Of a DNA stretch of 64,000 bases, positions 55,201 through 61,200 are shown one piece after another. The stretch is from Candidatus Laterigemmans baculatus (GTDB lineage Bacteria; Planctomycetota; Planctomycetia; Pirellulales; Pirellulaceae): assembly GCF_010367455.1 (NCBI RefSeq), contig NZ_WRPR01000028.1, forward strand, positions 1 to 64,000, given 5' to 3'. Numbering within the stretch: the stretch's first letter is position 1; each line of letters begins with the position of its first letter. Made by a program: the position numbers and the translations under genes. The notes beneath the pieces are model-generated. The model was not told the DNA's origin. It saw only the letters and a program-made list of their open reading frames with translations, and did no database searches.

Positions 55201-58200
55201 AAAGCACCCCGGTCCTTGAAGATGTTCGAACCAAGACCGCTCGGCGTCGAAACCTGCGGATCGTCCGCACGCAGCTGGCCGGTCAAATCGCGGTTCGGCG
55301 AGAGCAGCGGCGAAACCGCCAGCCCGATCGACTGCTTGAGCGAAGCGAAGTCATTCCGCTCGGCGAGCGAGTCGACCGACGAGTCGATCACGATCGAGCC
55401 CGCCGCCGGATAGAACTGGTTGCCCGCCGGGTTGACCAGCAGCGTCGTGCCGTTGCCGACATCGAAGTTGAAGTCGTCGCTGCCGCCGTTGACGTTGCTC
55501 GGCCCAACCGCGGCGTCGGTCGTGATCCCCGCGTCGCGTCCTCGTTCGAAGATGATCCGCTGGCGGAACAGCATGTTCTCGGTTTCGGTGTACTGGAACA
55601 CCGAGCCGACGACGATCACTTCACCCTTCTTCGGATGGAGATCAACAATGCCGCGGGAGTTTGGATCCCCAAACCCGTCTATGCGGGTCTCTTCGTTCAC
55701 CACCGCCGCTTGGGTGTTGATGATGATGTTGTTCAGCAGCGTGGGGCTCGCGCCCTGGCTGGCCAACACGCCGATCTCAGGCAGCAACTGGTCGGTGTTC
55801 ATGCCCGGCCGCGGATCGCGTCCGAGGCCTGCTGCCGCCGCTTGCGGGCTGATCGTGACGTTCGCGGCATTTTTGATCAGCACGTACAGCTCGCTGGTCC
55901 CATCGCCAGCGGTGGTCGTGCCTGCGAAGCCGCTCGAGCCGACCTGCGCGGTGCGGTCGTGACCGAAGCCGCGTTGCAGGTCCTCGATGTTCCCGAAGGT
56001 AAAGATGTGATACCGGTTGAGCCCCGGACCGTCGAAGACTTGCAGTCCGTTGTCATAGCCGCTGATCCCGCCGAGGGCGGTCGCCTCGACGCGGGTGATC
56101 GGACCGTTGACGCCGAAGGGACCGTTGTTGAGCTCGTGGTTCGGCAACGGCAGCGGGCTGGTGCCGGGACCGTTAATCGCGCCGGCGATCGCCCGCATGA
56201 TGTCGGGAACGACGAACGAGCCGCCCGGGCCGTAATCGCGGATCGGGATCGGCACGGCACCGGGCGTGGTCGGTGCACCGCCGCCGGTGAATTCGAACAC
56301 GACTTCGTTGGCGGTTTGGCCGGGCAGATCGGCGATCTGCTCGATCGTGAAGGTCGTTCCGATCAGCGAGGTGCCGGTCGGGTCGAGGCTGAAGACGAAC
56401 TGCCGCGGAGCGAGCACGCGCATCGCCAGCTCGTATTCGCCGGTTCCTCCTACGCCGCTGGTCCGCTGGGCCAAGCTCAGCGGATCGAACGACTCGTTGC
56501 CCGCGCTGCTGACCGAGACGAAATAGGTGTCGGTCTCGGTCGCGGTGAAGTCGATGTAGGGGTCCTGGTTCGACGGTCCACCGGCGACCGGCGGCACGTC
56601 GTCGTCCGAGAGGGCGGCGTGGCTGGCCGTGACCCACTGACCGTTCTGGAGGAAGGCCTGGACCGCACCTCGGCTGTTGAACAGCCGCAGCGTCGTGTCG
56701 GGACCGTCCGGGAGCGTATCGATGTCGATCTGCACGCGATCGCCCACGGTCAGCTCGAAGCGGTACAGGTCGACGTCGGTCGTCGGGTCGGAAGCTCCGC
56801 TGTCGCCGATATTGGCGATCGTGACGTAGCCGTTCTCGTCGTGCGAGCGGCCTTGGCGGGTGTCGACGGCCGTCTCGAGCGTGTCATTCGACTCGTCGGT
56901 CCCTTGTCCCGGGTACAGCGACGCAGTGCCGTCGGCGCCGTAGATCGTGTTGTTGACGATCCGGGCGAACGGCTGCGGAGCGTCGGCCACCGGAATTTGC
57001 CGGGTGAAGAACGGTCCGGACGAGCCCCCCTTGGCGAACACACCGGTGAAGTCGATGTGCGTCGCCCCTTGGATAAAGATCGCCGAGGTCGGGAAGTCCT
57101 GTTCCTGGCTGTACGACTGCTCGCGAGCCAGATCGCGACGGAAGTACGACGGGCCCTGATGCACCTCGACCAGCGGGATCAAGTCGTTGGTCACCAGGAT
57201 GCTGCCCAGGATCGCGTCGTAGATCGCGTTCATCACCTCCTGGCGACTCGAGGCGTAGTTGCGGAACGGCGTCGGGCCGTTCGGGTTGTAGAGCGCGCCG
57301 CCACCCTTGCGGTAGTAGACCGGCACGTGCCCATCGGTGAACCCGTCGCCGCCGACTTGACCGGAGCCGAGCTCGTTGGTCGGGTCGCCGCCGATGTCCT
57401 CGAATTCGAAGACCACGCGGGTTCCCGCGGCGTCGATGGCAAACGTCACACCATCGGCGATCAGAGAGCCGAAGGCGGGGCTGCCGTCGATGTCGTAGTC
57501 ATCCTCGATAATGGCCGCATCGACGATCGAGTTGGAGTCGATCGTGAACGGTTGCATTTCGCCTTCGATATGGATGCCGACGTAGCCGGCTTGGTCGATC
57601 ACGTTGTTGCGGATCACCGGACCGGCGGCGAGTCCGCCTTCGACGCTGTCGTTGGCTGCTGGCAGATTGCGCACCGCTCCCGGCGAGTTCGAGAACATCG
57701 GGATCGGGTTGACCCACGGATTGTCCAAGATGCTCGAGCCGGGCAGGGAGCGCTGGTCTTCCGGATCGATCATCCGGTCGCCCGACTCGCTCCAAATGCC
57801 GTACACCCGAGCGTCGCTGATCCGCGTGTTTTCGATGATCACCATCGACTGGGCCCGGGCGAGGTTCGAATCGCCGAAGCCCTGGTGGATGATGGCCGGC
57901 AGCGACAGCCGCAGGCTCTCCCCGCCGCCGCCCGTGGTCTCCGCCGGCGGCGCGGTCGCCACCGATCCGGAGCGGATGAAGAGGGCCGAGTCGAACTCGT
58001 CGGCAGTCGAATCGCCGACGACGATCCGCAGCCGATACGTCTCGCCGGGCAGCAGCGGCGAGCCGCCGCCGGCGAGGTTCTCGGTCGAGAAGGTCAGCGG
58101 AACGGTGAACCCGTCCATCCCGATCTGACGCAGCAGATCCCCGCCCCGCGATAGATCGTTGTCGACGTACAGGTGGGACCGCGTGCTGGAGTTGATCGTC

Positions 58201-61200
58201 TGGCTGTTGACCGCCGTGCCTCCGGGGAGGACCGCCAACTGGCTCACCGTCGGAGTCGGGCTGTCGGGATTGGCGATCAAGTAGACCGCCACCTCGTCGA
58301 AGCCGGCAGGCGTGTCGCCGCGATACTCTTCGGAGGCGAAGACCGCTTCCAAATACAGGTGCTGGGCGGTCGTGCCGGCCAGTTGGAAATCGAACTCGGT
58401 GGCACTCGAGTCGACACTCGCCAACTGCGGGTCGGCCATGCCGCTCGCGGTGCCCGAGGTCCGGCCGCTGCGGTTGGGGCCTTCGAGCGTATCGAGTTGG
58501 CCGTTGGTGACCACGATTCCGTCGGACAGTCCGAGGTTCGATTGGCCACCGCTGAAGCGACCGACCTGGCCGACCGGATCGATCACCGGAGTGCCGACCA
58601 GCGACAGTCCCCCGCCGAGCAACTCGCCAGCGACGTCGGCGTTGGAGAGCGGAGTGGCGTCGATCTGGAGATTCGAGACGCTGATCTCGGCGAAGTCGCC
58701 CGTGACCGCGCCGACCAAATCGATGCGGTTGTCGCTCAGGGCGGTGGTGTCATTGCCGTCGGCTCCGGCCGCGTCGATCTTCAGCGAGCCCTGCACCGAG
58801 GGATGGTTGATCGCGTTGCGAATCGCGGTCGCGACTTGGGCTGCGGTGTCGGTGGCGGCGAACGGGATGCGGATCCGGCCGAGCGTCACGCCCGACGCGC
58901 TGCCCGCCCGGTCGAACTCGAACGTGACCGATTTCGCTCCGTCGCTGAGCGTGAAGAAGTTGCCATCGCTCAGCTCGCGCCCGCTGGGAGCGAGCAGGGT
59001 CACCGCTTCGGTGTGGCGATCGTTGGTGTCGAAGCTGGAGACCAAGTCCAGCACGCCGTTGGTGCCCGTTTGGAAGTACTCGGTGCCCTCACGAATTTCG
59101 ACCTGGTACTCGCCGCTGCTGATCGCCCCGGCCGTGCCGATGGTGTAGGAATCGTCACCCGGCGTGGCATTGGTGACGATCTCTCCACGCTCGGCGAACC
59201 CGACGATGAAGTCGTCCAAGAACAGATCGCCGCCGCCACCGGTACCCGGAGTGTAATCGAATCGCAGCTGGATTCCGGTATGGCCGGCAAACGCATCGAG
59301 CGCGATCCGGGCCTGATAGAAACGACCGTTGCGGATCAGATTGACGCCGCTGTTCCCGGTGCTGGCGATGACGGTGCCGCTCGGGTTCTGATCGCTGACG
59401 GCCGTGACCCGAACGGAGTCGGCGGAATCTTCGATCAGATAGTTGAAGTACGCGTAGGGCTTATCCTCGGCCGAGTAGCCCGCCAGGCTAAACCCGTTCG
59501 AGAGCAGCGATCCGCTGCCGGAGGAGCCGTTGAACTTGAGGCTTTGGTTGCTCGGCGAACCGCCGCCGAAGGCCGGGTGGCCTTCGAGCGAGACGTGCAG
59601 CGTGTACTGCCCGGCCTGGATGACCGCATCGTCGTCGAAAGTGAAGGGGGTTCCGCCGGCGAACTGGGCATCATCGTAATCGGCCGACTCCTGGACGACG
59701 GCGATGTAGTAGTCACCCGGATTGGCGACGACCACATCGAGGAACGGATCGTTGATCGTCGCGCTGCCGCCGGCACCGCTGAACGTCGAGGAGATCGAGC
59801 TCTGGGCGACGATCGTCCCGTCGGCCTCGAGCAGGAACAGCTTGGTGTTCAGCCCCGAGGTCCCGTCGATGTCGACGATCAGCCGTTCGCCACCGACCGG
59901 CACGTTCAGCTCGTAGACGTCGGCCGCGTCGGTGAGCAACCCGTTGACGGTCGTATGGGGAATCGTCAGCGACGTGTTGCTGAAGGTGTCGCCGATGTTG
60001 CCGTCGTAGAACATCGTCCACTGAGGAGATGTGTCCAGGCTGTCGGAGGCGTTGCGGTTGTTGTTCGGTTCCGATTCTTGCCGCGTGAAGTTGCCCAGGT
60101 CGACCCCGCCGCGGCTGCCGTCAAAGACGCGGCTCGCGCCGTGCCCTGCGTCGGTTGCCCGCTCGTTGGTGACGCTCCAGCCCGGCGGCAGCGAATCGCG
60201 AGAGAACATCTGGGGGACGACCGGCGGGGTCGCCACGTAGCTCGGCTGCGACTCGACCGTGTCGTCGATGATCCGCGTCACCGAGTTGATCGGTTCGAGA
60301 CGGACCTGCGGGTTGTTGGCAATCTGGTTGGGAACGGCCGAGCCGTTGCTGATCCCGACGTAGTAGTACCCCTCGGGGAGCGCGACCGGTCCGAGGAACG
60401 GGTCGCCCGACTCGTAGCTGCCCCGGGCGAGGATTTCCGAAGCGAGCGACGTCAGCGGGCTCGGGCGGTCTTCGGCGATGTTGCTGTCGCGGCCGAACAG
60501 CACCAGTTGGGGCTGCGCCGGACGGGTCGGACCATCGGGATCGTAGTACACCGCGATGTTCGTGTCGGGCCGGCTCAAGCCGTCGGCGTAATCGACGTCG
60601 AACACAGCGCTTTGATGCAGCAGCCCGGTCGAGCTGCGGATGTTGTTGTGATCGACCACCATCTCGTAGAAGTCGATGTCCGACTGGTGGGCCAGCGCTC
60701 CGCCGATGCTGATCGTGTTGCGGCTGGTCTCGAGCAGATTGCCGACGTACTGCGCTCGCCGGCCCGGGGCGCTCGGATCCGAAGTGATGCTGCCGTTGTT
60801 CGAGGCCGTCTGGTCCTGTCCCTCGTTCTCTTGGAATTCGCCGATCAGCGGCGACGTCCCGGGCAGACCCCGCAGATGAACGCCGTGATTGGCGTAGCGA
60901 ATATCGGCGTACAGCACCGAGCTGCCAGCGAACTCTTGCTCTTCCTGGATCCGCACCTGGGCGCGGTAGCCGCCGGAGGTCACCCCACCGGCCGCATCGG
61001 TGGGATTCACCGAGCCGCTGCGGATGCGGAAGTGGTAGACGCTGCGGGTGCCGCTGACGCCCGGCAGAGCCACACGCATCCCGGCGTCCCGCGGATTGGT
61101 CGACTCGAAGTCGCGGTACAAACCGCCGCTGCCGATGTCGTGGAACTGGGCCGGGCCGTTGGCCAGCGGACCGACGCGTCCGTCGACCAGCGAGGACTGC

